From Pterois miles (lineage: Eukaryota > Chordata > Actinopteri > Perciformes > Scorpaenidae), in assembly GCA_947000775.1 (NCBI GenBank), contig CAMQGK010000637.1, forward strand, positions 24,296,001 through 24,360,000: a stretch of 64,000 bases of DNA. Direction: 5' to 3'. This document shows, in pieces, positions 1 through 15,300 of this stretch; the first letter of the stretch is position 1; each line of letters starts with the position of its first letter. Below the pieces are notes generated by a model. It was given only the letters and a program-made list of their open reading frames with translations. It was not told the origin of the DNA and searched no databases. The position numbers were made by a program, and so were the translations under genes.

Positions 1-305
1 CAACAACAGAGCGTATGTGTGGCGGTGGCAAGCACGCAGCTACCAGCAGGACAATCGCTATCACTGATCCAGGCAGACACACAGCTGACAACCTGCTAAA
101 CTAAAGTAAATGTATAGTATATAATATTTCCCTCAAAAGTTGGTAGAGACCAAAAACAGAGCTAAAAGAGAGTCAATATTGGACTTAAATTCATCAGGTG
201 GACACAAACACGATTACAAAAACATGTAATAAGGTTCCTCCGTAACTCTTGCTGTGACCTGGGGAACTCAAGTATATAGGATACAAGGATGTTCTGTCGG
301 CATAC

Positions 306-3300
306 CTGTACGTTGACATCAGCCCCGTTGTTGACGAGGAACTCCAGACAGAGCGCTCCATGTGTGGAGGCAGCGGCAAAGTGTAGCGGGGTGAAGCCCT
401 TGTTGTTGGCCTGGCTGACGTTGGCGCCGTAATCGATCAGCTCGCTGACAACTGCGTCCTGACCGTTAAAACAGGCCACGTGGAGTGCCGTGTTCCCAAA
501 TGCATTGGACTCATCTATCTGTTGTCAGAGCAAAAACAAGACCTGTTATAATATTATTATGAACACATACGTGTGTGTTGAGTTTGTGAATGAGTAGGCC
601 ACATAATCAGCGCTAATTTAACATGGAGAATGTGTTGTTTAATGTGGGAGTTATGTCTGCAGCAGCTGCAGAGTGAGACACTCAGTACACGGTGTGCCTA
701 CTTGTACATCTATCTTTGTGAGGACCAGTTTGAGTTTTAGACGTTGGGAGTGAAGACATTTTTGGATATTTCAGCCGGTCCTCACTTTGGGACAGACCTT
801 CAAAAGGCCGCAAGGTGAAGGTAAGCTATCATATCAATGAGGGCCCTAACAAGTATAATAAGACAAACGTGTTTGTGTTTCCTGACCTCCACAGCCAGGT
901 TCAGCAGGTGTTTGACCACGGCAATCTGCCCGCTGGAGGCCGCTGTGTGGAGGGGAGTGTATCCCCGCTTGTCCTTACAGCTGATCTCCGCCCCCTGACT
1001 CACCAGCAGACACGCCACATCCAGATGGCCTGCAGGGGGCGCAACAGGGTACACAAACCATGAGGGGGTAAAAATAGTGCATTATACTCTTATTTTCATT
1101 AACTGTCTTAAATGTCTAACACAAATATATATTATTCTAGTTCATATATTTTATTCCTGTATTTTAACTTCTACATTATCTTACATTTTAGATTCTCATT
1201 TTTTACTTGCTTGATTTTCTTTTATAAGGTATAAGTCCACTGACTATTACAGTACGTAACTCACAATGATCTACTTGCAGAAAATAAAAAGACATGACAA
1301 GTGATACGTCTTTAACAAACATTTTTGTCTCTTACCCATGAAAGCTGCCCAGTGCAGCGCCCGGCCATCTTTCTTATCGAAAGCGTTGATGTTGGCTCCT
1401 TTAGCGAGGAGGAGGTTTACCATCTGACAGAGGAAGGGGGAAGTCAGTGAGATATATTTGTGTTTGTATGTTTATATGCGTGTGTGGGGGTGATGGTTTT
1501 TATATAACAGCACTGTAATAATATCTCATCACTTGGCTCAGCTGTTGCATAAACACTCTGGAGAGTGTGTGTTGGGCAGAAATAGAAGAAGTCGTTCATT
1601 CAGTTTGGCTCCAGAAATCTGCCGCCTCTCATTGTTAATTTTAGATTCAACACATTTGTGAATGAGTCCATGTAAGAAAAAGGAGCGTTTCAAAATGAAC
1701 AACCCACTAATGACACAGCTGCACTCGCCCACCTGTTTCCAAGCTATCCGAGCACAAAGGACAGTTACATCACCACCTGTTTAGTGGTGAACTACACCAA
1801 CACGCTGTAGCAGGGAACTGGATCCAGTGCTGCAGCAAATCATTGCATTTTACAGACAAAACAAAAAGCCTGTTCGTGTCTGCAGTACCTCAGTGTGGCC
1901 GTTGAGGGCAGCGTGATGCAGAGCGGTGCGTCCACCGCGGTCTGACACGTTGACGCTACTCAGCAGCGGTATGATGACCTCGGCGCATCGCAGCGCGTTA
2001 TTTGCTGCAGCGACGTGCAGCGGCGTCTGCCAGTTCTTGTCCCGCGCGTTCACATCAGCTGAGTGGCGGATCAAAACTCGCACAGCCTCCTGAGGAAGAA
2101 AGTCAGAGTGTTTTTATACTATAGATATACGCTCACCAGTCACATAATTAGGTACACCTGTTCAATTGCTTGTTAACACAAACAGCTAATCAGCCAATCA
2201 CATGGCCGCAACTCAATGCATTTAGGCTTATAGACGTGGTCACAACAAGTTGCCGAAGTTCAAACCGAGCATCAGAATGGGGAAGAAAGGGGATTTAAGT
2301 GACTTTGAACGTGGCATGATTGTTGGTGCCAGACGGGCTGATCTGAGTATTTCAGAAACTGCTGATCTACTACCGGATTTTCACACACAACCGTCGCTAG
2401 GATTTACAGAGAATGGTCCGAAAATGAAGAAATACCAAGTGAGCGTAAGTTGTGTGGACGAAAATGCCTTGTTGATGTGAGAGGTGGGGCAGGTGGGCAG
2501 ACTAGTTGGAGATGACAGAAAGGCAACAGTAACTCAAATAACTACTCGTTACAACCAAGTAATGCAGAACACCATCTCTGAACGCACAACACGTCGAACC
2601 TTGAAGAAGATGAACTACAGCAGCAGAAGATCACACCGTGTGCCACTCCTGTCAGCTAAGAACAGGAAACTGAGACTACAATTCACACAGGCTCACCATA
2701 ACTGGACAACAGAAGACTGGAAAAAAGTTGCCTGGTCTGACGAGTCTCGATTTCAGCTGCAACATTCAGATGGCATGGATCCATCCTGTCTTGTATCAAC
2801 GGTTCAGGCTGGAGGTGGTGGTGGTGTAATGGTGTGGGGGATAGTTTCTTGGCCTACTTTGAGCCCCTTAGTACCAACTGAGCATCATTTAAATGCCACA
2901 GCCTACCTGAGTGTTGTTGCTGACCATGTCCATCTCTTTATGACCACAGTGTACCATCTTCTGATGGCTACTTCCAGCAGGATAATGCACCAAATCACAA
3001 AGCTCATATCATCTCAAACTGGTTTCCTGAACATGACAATGAATTCACTGTACTCCAGTGATTTCCACAGTCACCAGATCTCAATCCAACAGAGCGCCTT
3101 TGGGATGTGGTGGAACAGGACATTCATATCATAGATGTGCAGCTGACAGATCTGCAGCAACTGTGTGCTGTCATGTCAGTATGGACCAAAATCTCTGAGG
3201 AATGTTTCCAACACCTGGTTGAAAGTACGCCACCAAGAATTAAGGCAGTTAGAGCATATGATAATGTTTGCAAGTTAAGAGTTTGCTAATGTAGCTAGCT

Positions 3301-6300
3301 AGTTAGGCAGCTAGCAAGCTCATTTTAAAGTGCTGTCAAATAAGTGGTATCTAGTTATCTATCTCACAGAGTTAGCTATGTTGGCTATAATCTACAGATA
3401 ATGCAAAAAAAAATGGACCCCAAAGTTCAGCCAAAAACAAAAAATGTAATCAGCAAACATATATTTAACTATTTATCAACTACTACTATTCATATTATAT
3501 ACTATTGTAATTTAATCATACATAAAATATCATGTTTAGTATGTCTACATTAACTCTGAGTTGGAGCAAAAAAAGCAGCTCGCTTCACGTCAAAAAAATA
3601 AAGTAATGGGTTTACATAACCAGCAGTCAACTACTTCATATATTCCTGTGATGCAAACTAACTAGTAAAAGGCCCTTGATGTACATGAAGCCTTGGCCAC
3701 ACCACTGAAAAACATCATCCAGCTATTCCAGCCATGTTGAATTACCTGTTTGGGCACTGGGAGTGATGACACCTGATTAGGTGCTTTGACCCAGATTCTC
3801 AACACTTGCAAACGTAAAGCCGTCTTATGTGGTCTGAGAATAGTGTGTGAGACTCGCTGGGAGAGGGTGAGAAATGATGAGTGTGCGTGTCGGCCTGTTT
3901 TCAGGTAAATACCACAAAGTGCAGGTTAGCTACTTGACGTCTATGTCACAGCGAGGACCTCTTGCTTGTTGCTGTTTAGGGAAGAAGAAAGGATTTGGAC
4001 TATGTGTGTCCTGTATGGTTGGGCATTCCCAATGGCAATTAAATAAACTACCTTCATGTACTGTACACCACACTTGATACATAAATTAGGTAAATTAGGG
4101 TCAATGTGATGGAGTAAAACTGGAGTAATGTATAATCTCTTTATCCATTATCATTTGTGCTGAAGCAATTTGAAGCGAGAGTTTATGGTTTGGACTTGTA
4201 GATTGCGTGCGTGCTCACCTCTCTCCGAGAAGCCACAGCGCGATGGAGGGGGGTGAGCCACATGTTATCTTTGGCGTTGACCCGAGCCCCTGCAGAAGCA
4301 CACAGGGCAGAAAGAGTAAAGCAACCAGTCACAGCTGCATGCACCAAAATAACAACTGTTGCTTGGGAATAAGTGAAAGACTAACTGCTCCAGAGGTTGA
4401 AACTCTTATGGTACAATATTCTTACTAAGCTGTTTACCTGCCTGATGAAAATAAATAGTCGTGCGTACTCTGATATTAATGCAACAGGAAGCAGACTTGT
4501 TTGACTGTGTAAACTCAGCCTCCTTCTTTCATTCCCTCAGCCACCTTCTTGAAAATGTCGGCGTTGTTGATATTTACACATGTCCACAAACCTGTTGATA
4601 CCCAAGTCATCATGTTAAACAGTAGGTGTGTTTCTCCTACTGATAAGATAAGATAAGATAAGATATTCCTTTATTGGTCCCACAGTGGAGAAATTTACAT
4701 CATGATCATCATGATCATAAATGTGTTGGTTTTTTTGGGCGTGCATCTCTGCAAAGTGTCAGCTAGTTGGTTTGTGCAAGAGGCTGTGTGTTGAAAACTG
4801 CCGTAAAAACTCCAATTGGGAAGCGTAGTCCGGCTGTGCTGTATACGTGTCCAAACCAGAATAATATCAGCATATCCCACATTTCTTAATCAGAAAATGC
4901 TCCATTTGGAAAAAGGCTTAATTCAGATTATCCAAAGGGAATATGCTGTTTACATGAACACTAAATATCCGTATACACTTCCAGGTAATTGTTCTTTATT
5001 AAAGTGGTTTTGGTATTGTCATGTGATTTGTTGACAATGACAAAAAATATATATTAACGTTATTCAAAATCATCAAGGTCTTGAATTTAGGCAATCTCAG
5101 ACATGATGTTATTTTTTTATACATGTATAAAAAGTTGTATATATTGTGAAAAACTAGCAAATTTGGAGGCATTTTTCTCTGGAAACAAGAAAATAAGACG
5201 GACGATGAAAAGAGTGACGGAGACAAGAGGAGGATATGTTACCAGAGAGGATGAGGAGCTCGGTGATCTCTGCATCGCCCAGGAAGGCCGCTGCATGCAG
5301 CGGGGTGCGCTTCTCTGCATCCTGAGGGGGGAAAACAGTCAACTGCTTGTAATACTGTAACAGTAAGGCAGGGTGTCAAACATAGACTGTATATATAGAT
5401 GGACGACGCATCTCTACCTCCTCCCACTGAACAAAACTGAAGCAGAAATATCCTGAATGAGGGAAATTTTGATGTCGTTTGGAGTCTGCACAGTAGTGAT
5501 CTGGGGGCTGGAGTCGCGGTATCAACACCCCGCCCACACACCCACCTGAGCCAATCATGAGCCGGGCACGGTCGTGTCTTATTAGTGTGATCCACCTAGC
5601 TGCTACGTCAGCACCACGGTAGCGGTTTGGTTAGAAAGACACGACAACCAACTATAAAATCTCTATAACTACATTTATGATCAAATAGCCACATGTTCTA
5701 TCACACTGACTAGTGACGGTTATGGAAAGTTAGAGTTACACCTCCTATCCTGAGCCTCCGGCTGTGTGACTACTTCAGCAGAGCTCAGCTCGTATGCACT
5801 AAATGGGGGATGTGGTGCCTCTCTAATAAATTATCTACAGTCTATGGTTTCAACCTTGATACAGCAGCAGCTGCAGTTACTCTATAAGGTACTGTGGTTC
5901 AAGAGAAGGGTGGAGCACATTCACATTTTTATACAGGTGCAACACTACAGCACTTTTGGATGTCATGATTTTTCATGACATTAGAGCTGGAGCACCCCCA
6001 CCCCTCAGACAAAAAAATAAAAAGGGCAACAGCTGCATGCAGCGGGGCACCAGAAAGGTTTCTAGTATGTTGGACAGCCTACAGGGCTCTTTATCATGTT
6101 TTAGGGCACCAGTGAGCTTGAGTGCATTTTTTCATAGGAGAGCAAAACACAAACTCTTCAGAATCAGACAAAACATGATCACATAAGTTAATAACGCAAA
6201 CAGATCTCACTAAACTTTCAGTGTTTTCTGATATTTGGTGCGACAAAAACAATTTGATCAGTACTCCTCAAGTCCTGCGCATACTACTGCTGGCTGTAGA

Positions 6301-9300
6301 GTTACACAGTAATCTATGAGGGGTCGACCATGACACTGAACAGCGGAGGCTGTGATATCAGCTCACAGATGATGTGCTGAGGATCAGTGATGGGGCCATT
6401 CAGCATCAACACATCTATTGTTCCTCTCAGTCAGCTCAAGACCAGCCCAGACCACCACCACACACCACCCTGCATGTCCATGTGACTTTGAGTTCGGCCT
6501 CTTCAACAAAAACACATCTAGAGAGGACAATGACGGTGACGTGGGACTGAGTCCCGTAACCATCACCAGACAGACGCAGGAGACTGAACACAGCAGGGAG
6601 TGCACATCCTGCGCTGCCCGGGTACAGACATGTGTTATGCATCTGTACCCATATGATGTAAATAAACACACTCTGAACTTTGGCTTCACTGACTCTTGAC
6701 CCGTGGCCCCTCTCCGCTCACCCTCGGGTGCACGCTACAACAGGAAGTGGGGCCTGAAGACGACGCCGGGTTTTTATTTTCCCAAAAACTGACAAAAATC
6801 TGGATTTGCATCAAATTACATTTGGTGATAGGCAATTATGCAATGTTTTAGAGAATACCTAAACCTATTAGGGTGTAGTACCAACTGTGCATCACATTAA
6901 GACACATTATCTTGTAAATATGAATTTAATGTCTTGTAATTTGGATTTAGCATCCTATAATTAGGAGATAACGTGTCCAGTTACAAAATATGGACCAGGT
7001 AATAATGAGATCTTTGCCCCATAGTTAGATATTTGAATTATGAGATGATTTACGAACACACTAATAGCCCTTATTTAAATCATTAGGTCCTAAAAGTTGT
7101 AAAACGCTCTAATAGCTGAATCCAGAGTTATATCCTTCCTTTGTTTATGTCCATGGAGACCCAGACCACGATGACAGCGCAAGCCGTGATGTCAGGACCC
7201 CGTAATCGAGTCATGTGACCGAGCAGACGCTACTGCGCATATCAGACATGCATAAGAGGGTCCAGTAAGACCCACAAGATCCGGGGACCTTTCCAGACCC
7301 AGAAGTGTACTCGTTGACTTAATGCGCCACTGAGCAGCTTTCATAGGAATGACTGGGGCCCCACCTCCAACGCTGAACGCAGCTCTCTTTATGCATCCAC
7401 GGATATTTTGGCTGCACTTTTGCACAATGGGAGCAAATGGAGATGAGTCGCCATCTATATGTACAGTCTATATATGTGACACATCTGTCTTGATGCAGGC
7501 ACTTTATGTGTGTGTCCTCACCAGAGCATTGATGTCTTCAGACTTGTATATGAGCATACGAATCTGTTCAGGGTCTCCGCTGAAGATCGCCTGGATGAGC
7601 GGAGGCTGAGGGGAAGACAGAGGACAGAACATTCAACACATGACCAGAGACAACATGTCGGACATGCAATAATACACATGATCAGATTAAACAGGCAGAG
7701 AATTCATCAGTGTGGGGCGACGTGACGAAACTACATGTTAGGGATGATATTTCCTGGACGCTAGACGAGAGGAGGCTGAGCATGATCCTTCCCACGGTAT
7801 ATAACTCTGTGTGTGTGTGTGTGTGTGTTGCGGGGGGGGGAGCAGCTGCTTGACTTTAAGCTGCTGTTTACAAAAGCTGGAGCTACTACGAGACTGCAGC
7901 CTACTCTACCCTGTATACAAAAATGTTCTTAAAACCAAACACACACTTCACTTTTTACAGTGAAACGTCTTCTTACATGAAGACACAACAGAAATGTTTG
8001 TCCACCAGAAGATTCTTTACAGATATAAATCGTAAAAATAAAACGTCTGTGCAGAGAAAAGGCTTTAACGAAGGGCACTGTGTGGAGGTCACGTCTCTGA
8101 TGCCCTTATTTTCTTTACCAGATCACAGATATGAGGTAAACAGAGGCCCTAAACACACAGAGCGTGGGCAAAGACAAAAGCCTGCAGTGCAAAATGAGGG
8201 AGGCCAACAACATGCCAGCAGTGGTGGAGAGTACATCTAAGCAAGTACATCTACTCTCAAGTATATATGAGGTAGTTTGAGTATTTTCTTTTCATCCCAC
8301 TTCATACTTACAACTCAGAGGCAAATATTGCACTGTTTACTTCACTACAAATATTTGGCATAAAAATATACAACATACAATACAAAAAAATAAGTAAGAG
8401 GTATATAAAACCTAAAGTAAAACAGAATATAAATGTACAGTATATTGTTTATTTATTGTGCCTATGTTAAGCATCCAAAGGGTTTCTTGAAAAGCAGTAT
8501 ATAAATCCAATTATAATAAATATATAAAAATAGAAACTATACAAGAACAATGAAAAACAAAATTACAAGACAAATGTGACAGCGGTGTGCTATGAATAAC
8601 AGCCGTCGAATAAGTCTACAACGTATATATAATATGATCAGTAATATATGATATAATTAAGTAATGATCATTTGTGTTTGTCCGTGTATGATGCAATAAA
8701 ACAGCACAACATATCAACATGATATATTAAATGTAGTACAGTACAGTATAATATAGTAAGGGCTATAAGAGGTGAAATGTAGTATAACATAATATAAATC
8801 ATTGGTATGGTCCTTTAACACCGACTGCAAAGAGTCTGATTGGCTACATTGATTATTTAAAAACACTAAAACTCAATGTCTGCAGAGACGGACGTGTAGG
8901 CTGCAGGTTACTGCAGAATCAGATCCGACGGAGAAAAGCCTCACTTCACTTCCTGTGTGCCTCCTGCCTCACTTCCTGTTGCACAGTCTCTCCTTCTCAT
9001 AAACAAGAGAGAGGAACCACAGAGCAGCGTTTCACTTCTGCTTTAAGAAGCACAGCACACATGTACGAACCAAATGATACCACTTCCTCGTCTGAACTTT
9101 TTGTCTTTTCCCTCCCTTGAATTTGATTCTGGTGTGATGCCACATCACAGATTACCCAGGTGACCTTCAGCGCAGGCAGGTGTTTGAAATGTTCCCATAG
9201 TTTCATTCACTGAAGGGACAGTTCAGGCGTTGTGAAGTGGGGTTGTGTGAGGCACTTTTTGCTGTGGACGGGGCCGGCAGCAAAACCTATTTTAGCCACC

Positions 9301-12300
9301 TAAAAGAATCAATATCAGTTGAAGTCTATACTATATTTCTACTATTTTCACCCCTTTACCTCGCTGTCAGACAACCCTTTCTGACAGGGAACTGAAGCCG
9401 TTATCTGTGCTCTCTTCAAAGCCACCAGACTCCATTAACAAAAACGGTACTTTTACTTTTGAGAAATCCAAACTAACCCTTTAAAACACCAGCAACTCCC
9501 GTGTGTTCTGGCTGCCTCTCAGTCGTTTAGTTGACTAATCGGTCGTTTGGTCTTAGTTGACTAAGATTTCGTTAGTCCCCGTGTAAGCGTGGGTTTTCTC
9601 CCAAAGACATGCTGTTTAGGTTAATTGATGACTCTAAATTGCCCGTAGGTGTGGATGTGAGCGTGAATGGTTGTCTGTCTCTATGCTGTCTGTCTCTATG
9701 TGCCCTGCGATGGACTGGCGACCTGTCCAGGGTGAACCCCGCCTTCGCCCAATGCCAGCTGGGATCTGCTCCATCAATATACTTGTGCATCAATATACTG
9801 TATATAAGCATGTACGTAGACACAAAAATACTATATGTGGGCACACACACATCTCTATGTGTTATTATAAAATAAATCCCATGAATTTATGAGATTAAGA
9901 AACCCTCATCATTACTCATCCTGGGTACTGGTTGTACCAGGTCTAGGCTGGTGACTAAGGGGGACAGAGGTTTTGCCATCAGTGCCCCTTGACCCCGGAA
10001 CAGCCTCCCTGATGACCTCAGGTTAGCTAGCTGTTTAACTAATTTTAAATCTCCACTGCAAACCCATTTCTATAAAAAAAGCTTTTTTAAGGCAACAGCT
10101 TGCTCCCTGTGTTGTATTTTATCTGTGCAAGCACTTTGTAACTATGTTTAGAAAGGTGCTATACGAATAAAGATTATTATTATTATTATTAGCCATTTTT
10201 TTTACATCACAAAAATATGATCACACACAATTTATTACATTAAATTTTGGTTGCAGGTGAGACGGGCAGAACCATGGTACAACAAATAAATGTCTTCTGA
10301 ACGTTGGGGCCATATAAAATGAGGTGCCCCGCGGGCCTTGAGTTTGACACGTGTTTTAGGGCGTTTAGGAGTCAACACCTTGACGTTCCCCTGGAGGACA
10401 AACTCAACTGGTTGAACAGGAGGAGCACTGTCACTTTTTTCCTCTGTGAAACATCCATTTATTCTCACACCAAGCAAAAATTTCAAGCTACCTAACAAAG
10501 CAGAAGGAACCTCGCTAAAGAGGAATGACAGAAAATGAAGCGATTGTCCCGTTTGCCCACATTTTCATTCAGGTTCAGAGCTCCTAAGTGGTGATTCAGG
10601 TTTAATCAGTTTTTACTTGAGGCAGAGCGATAAGAGCGAGAAGGAGAGAGGGCACATTTAGGGTAGAGAGAGTAGTGAACGAGGCCCCAGCTGGAGAAGT
10701 GGGGGGACTGTGCCTTTAAAGAAGCACCCGGCCAACGCTTGGCAGCATATGGCCTCTTTAGCTATGCCTTTCTGTCTAAGTGCTCCACATGCACTCGCTC
10801 GCTCACACATTCACGTCTACATGCACTAAATCTCAGCTGGCAGTGGTCCCTTGTCACAGCGTTGAGTCGGTGATCTCCGTGGGGACTCGGGGGAGACTGG
10901 TGCTGGCACAAGACAGGAAAGAGATTTAGGGAGTGCGAGCATGAATGAGGACATTTCTTCGAACACATACCAGCACCGACACACCGACCAATACTGGGGG
11001 GGTTTCATAAGGCGATAAACAATTTAGAATAATAAAAATCTGATTTGTTTGCCATTAATAGCTGGTAATGATCTATTAAAGACTTTTAAAGACATAATAA
11101 AAGTAAGCTTGGTATATTTTACAGTTTCACAAAGAACAATTTCCAAGACTCATTGAGCAGCCTGTAAGAAAAATTAAGATACTATAAATAAAAAAATCAC
11201 TAAAAAACTTATTCAATCTGAATCAAGAAAACTCTCACATACTCATACAGAAGCCAGTATATTAAGCGCATATTTCTGTGATAAGCATCCGACCGTGACT
11301 GTTCAAGCTTAGCAAACATAACTAGGCACGGCCGGCCTGTCAAGATTTCTCCAAATTATGAAGGTAGGTATACAAAGACGTCGGAGAGTGGTCTCTTTTC
11401 TTTAGCTTTACAGAACCCAAAAACACAAGAACAAAGCATGAAAATGTACTTAACTGTATTTATCTACTCTGACATAATCTGTTAAAGGGATAGTTTGGGT
11501 GTTTTGAAGTGGGGTTGTATGAGGTATGAGTCAGTGTATCGCCTAGTTATCGAGGTAATTAGTTATCCTAGCTATTATCTACAGTATGCTCTCACTAACA
11601 CAACCAGACTCCACTGAATAAAACAGTAATTTGACCTCTCAGAACAGGGCATTGCTGGTCTACCTCTGCCTCGATCGGTTACTTTGCTTTTATTGTTGTG
11701 TGATCAAGAAAAATGTCAAATACTCATACAGAAGCCAGTATATTAAGCGCATATTTCTGTGATAAGCAACCGACCGTGACTGTTCAAGCTTAGCAAACAT
11801 AACTAGGCACGGCCGGTCTGTCAAGATTTCTCCAAATTGTGAAGGTAGGTTTACAAAGACTTTGGATAGTGGTCTCTTTTCTTTAGCTTTACAGAACCAA
11901 AAAAAAACACAAGAACAAAAGCGTGCAAATGTATTTAACTATATTTATCTACTCAAATGTATTGTGTTAAAGGGGTTGTTTGGGTGTTTTAAACTGGGTT
12001 GTTTGAGGTACTTATCCACAGTCAGTGCATTACCTAGGTATCTAAGTATTTAGTTATCCTGGCTATTAGCTATGCTCTCGCTAAAGCAACCAGACTCCAC
12101 TGAAAAAAACAATAATTTGACCTCTCAGAACGGGGCATTGCTGGTCTACTGCTGCCTCGATCGGTTAGTTTGCTTTTATTGTGTGATGTTAGTTAGTTCA
12201 GGTTCACCAAAGTTACCAAATAGCACAAAAAATAAATCAATCAAGGCAGCAGTAGGCCAGCAACCCCCGTGTACTGGGAGATAAAACTGGGGGCTTTTCA

Positions 12301-15300
12301 CTTAGCCTGGTGGCTTTTGCAAGAGCACAGATAGATACAACAGCTTCACTTCCCCATCGGAGAGGGCTGCCTGACAGCAAAGTAAAGTGGTGAAAATATT
12401 ATAAATATAGCGTACACTTAAACTGATATTGATTTTTTCCAGGTGGGCCTTTCTTTTAGGTGTCTAAAATAGGTTTTGCTGCCGGTCCCGTCCACAGCAG
12501 CACATTACTTTGCTTCGGTGGGGTAACTCGTGTCTGCTTCTCCAAACTGGAGTCGTGTCAACCGTCATCTACTGTTAATAATACACTGACTATGGATACA
12601 TACAAGCCCACTTCAAAACACCAGCTACTCCATTAAGTGCACTAGTAACAGAGCGTTACATCTAAGACCACAAAGGTTATTGGGGTAGAAGGAGGGAGCA
12701 ACTCCCTCCTTAGCTTTAAAATTTCCTTTGGGTTAAAAAAAAAAGTGCAATATTTTGAAGTAAAAAAAAAAAAGTCCAATAAATGAAATGCTGAATATGC
12801 AAGTTACAGATACTAGTAGGTTAGACAGGAAGTGACGTCATGACTTCAGCTCTCTATACTGGTCTGCTCCTGTTTCAGATTACCTCTGCTTTAACTACAA
12901 GTACACACAGGCTAACCTGCAACACATAAACATCACGACCAAAGAACACACAGGTTGTGTACATCCTGTTTTGTGCTTCCCCCTGATCCCTGAGGCGGCC
13001 GAGGCCTCTAACTTGCTCAGCTGCTTCCCCTCGGGGTCGACGACTGATGTGCTAAATCAAAACCCCACTGTGTTATTATTCCTCTCAAACTGAAATTTCA
13101 CCTGCCTTAAACAGACACAGGGGACAATAGGGGAAGCCAATGTCAAAAACCAGGATAAAGGAGAAAAAAACACAGGAAATCTGATAAGCGTGCATGCGCA
13201 CATCCACTATAGAGGCACACTCAGGACCGGAAAGTCACAAGTCAACAACTTCCCATGCTTCCTTTGTGCTCTGTTTGGTGGAAAGATGACGTTTCTATGC
13301 ATGTATACATTACTGCCGTAACAAAATAGGAGAGAACCAGTGGTGGAAGAAGTACTCAGATCTTCTACTTAAAGCTACAGTCTGTAACAGGACAGGACAT
13401 CGACGCGTAGTTCAGGTCAGGGGTTTGCAGGTCAGTGTGCTGAAGATCTCATCGCTGCTTTTTGCAGATGATATGGTCCCGCAGGCATCATCGGTCTGCG
13501 ACCTCCAGCACTCGCTGGATCGGTTCGCAGCCGAGTGTGATGCAGCTGGGATGAGGATCACCACCTCTAAATCGGAGGCCATGGTTCTCAGCATGAAACC
13601 AATGGATGGGGAATGAGACGTTTAATCTTTATTTTTAGTATGTACTGTTGCATGCAATTTGGGCATGCTACTTTCTTTACAACACTGCACCTTGAACTTT
13701 GACCTTGCTGCTCATATATCTGCTGCGCAGAGGATTGTGGGTCAGAGTAGCTAGAAAAGCATGCAGGCTTGCAAACTGTAAAATGCAACCGGATGTAGTA
13801 GAACATCCTGGTATTTTTGGCATACTCCATTTGACATGATTTATTGTTTTCCATCAGGTACTGAGTAATTTTGCAAATACCATTAGGAGCACAGGAAGAC
13901 ACTGACCAAATACGACAAAAAGTTATTATTATTAAAGTTATCTACTGTAGCTTTAAGTAAAAGTAGCACCAATAGCACAGAAATATCCTGTCCTTTATTC
14001 ATCTATTATTTATCTATAAGTACAAAAGTTTTAGCATCAGAATATATCAAAAGTAAAAGTACTCATTATGCAGAATGGCCCATTTAAGAATAATACATAT
14101 CATAATTATTGATGCATTTGCAGCTCATAAAAAGGTGGAGCTAACTTATTAATTATCAATATAGTAATATACTGCTGAGTAATTTTATCTATAATAATAT
14201 CTACATCTTATATTTAGGACTGTATTTCATACATATGTACACATAGTATCTCATCAGCGTTTTCTCTGTTGTTTTGATTCATTACACCACGCACAGTACT
14301 GAGGGGCAACAAAGCCTTTCACTGCACAATGCATAGATATAATGAAAGATATAAATATTTATTAGTTGTACATTTTGTGCTAATACTCAAAATCTGCAAA
14401 GTAACTAAAGCTGTCAGACGAATGTAGTGCAAGTAAAAAGTACAACATCCACCCTCAAACTGTAGCACAGTAGAAGTATAAAGCAGTAAATACTCATGTA
14501 AAGTTCAAGTTCCTCAAAATTGTACTAAAGAGCAGTACTTGAGTAAATACAGGCCCCATCACACTGGAATAATTTGCCCAGTTTACTCAGATTAATGATT
14601 TCTTTGTGTGAAGACCTCTGCTGGCTTCTCTTAACTTGTTCTTGCTTTTGTTTTAAGTTGAAGTTGATGAAGTATTTTGACATCATGTTAATTTATCATT
14701 ATATTTATAATAATTACTTTCATGTTATGTTGGTGTGGTTTGGGATGGGATGGAGGGAGAGCCTTTTTGTACCTCCTTGTCTATGTTACTATGATGATTG
14801 TTTTGTTGTTGAATTTATGCTTTTGTTTAATTTATTATCATTATTATTCATGTGTTTAAATGTTTATTAACTTCTATGTTTTGTGCCCGGGGACCCCCCG
14901 TGACTAAAGACTAAAGACTGAAACATTAGAGCTGCACAAAACCTGTTTAGACCTTTTACGTCTTTTCACCAGATTGACCTTTGACCTCTGGATAAACAAG
15001 CTGGGCATAATTTACCATCACAGGTTGTAAAAAGGATCCAACAATAGCAGATTTCCATGTGACCCACTCTTGATCAGCACATGACGAAAGCGAGAAAAAA
15101 AAAAAAATGTATAAGCCAGTGACTGAGCTATGTGCTGAGCTGAGCCATCCAGTTATCATCATCATCAGCATGTTGTCTGAAAATAACAGGAAGTCCCTCA
15201 GTTCTGACTTACATTAAAAAAAAAAAAAAACTGCTCTTCCCTTCCTTGAAGTTAACGACAGATCTGATATGACCGGACTGACGACGCCGCGTCAGATCAG

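Noticed and set aside
2250..3289. Possible functional transposase
   Set aside because: Internal stop, a deletion and a frame shift, with the right terminal repeat missing; the element is dead.
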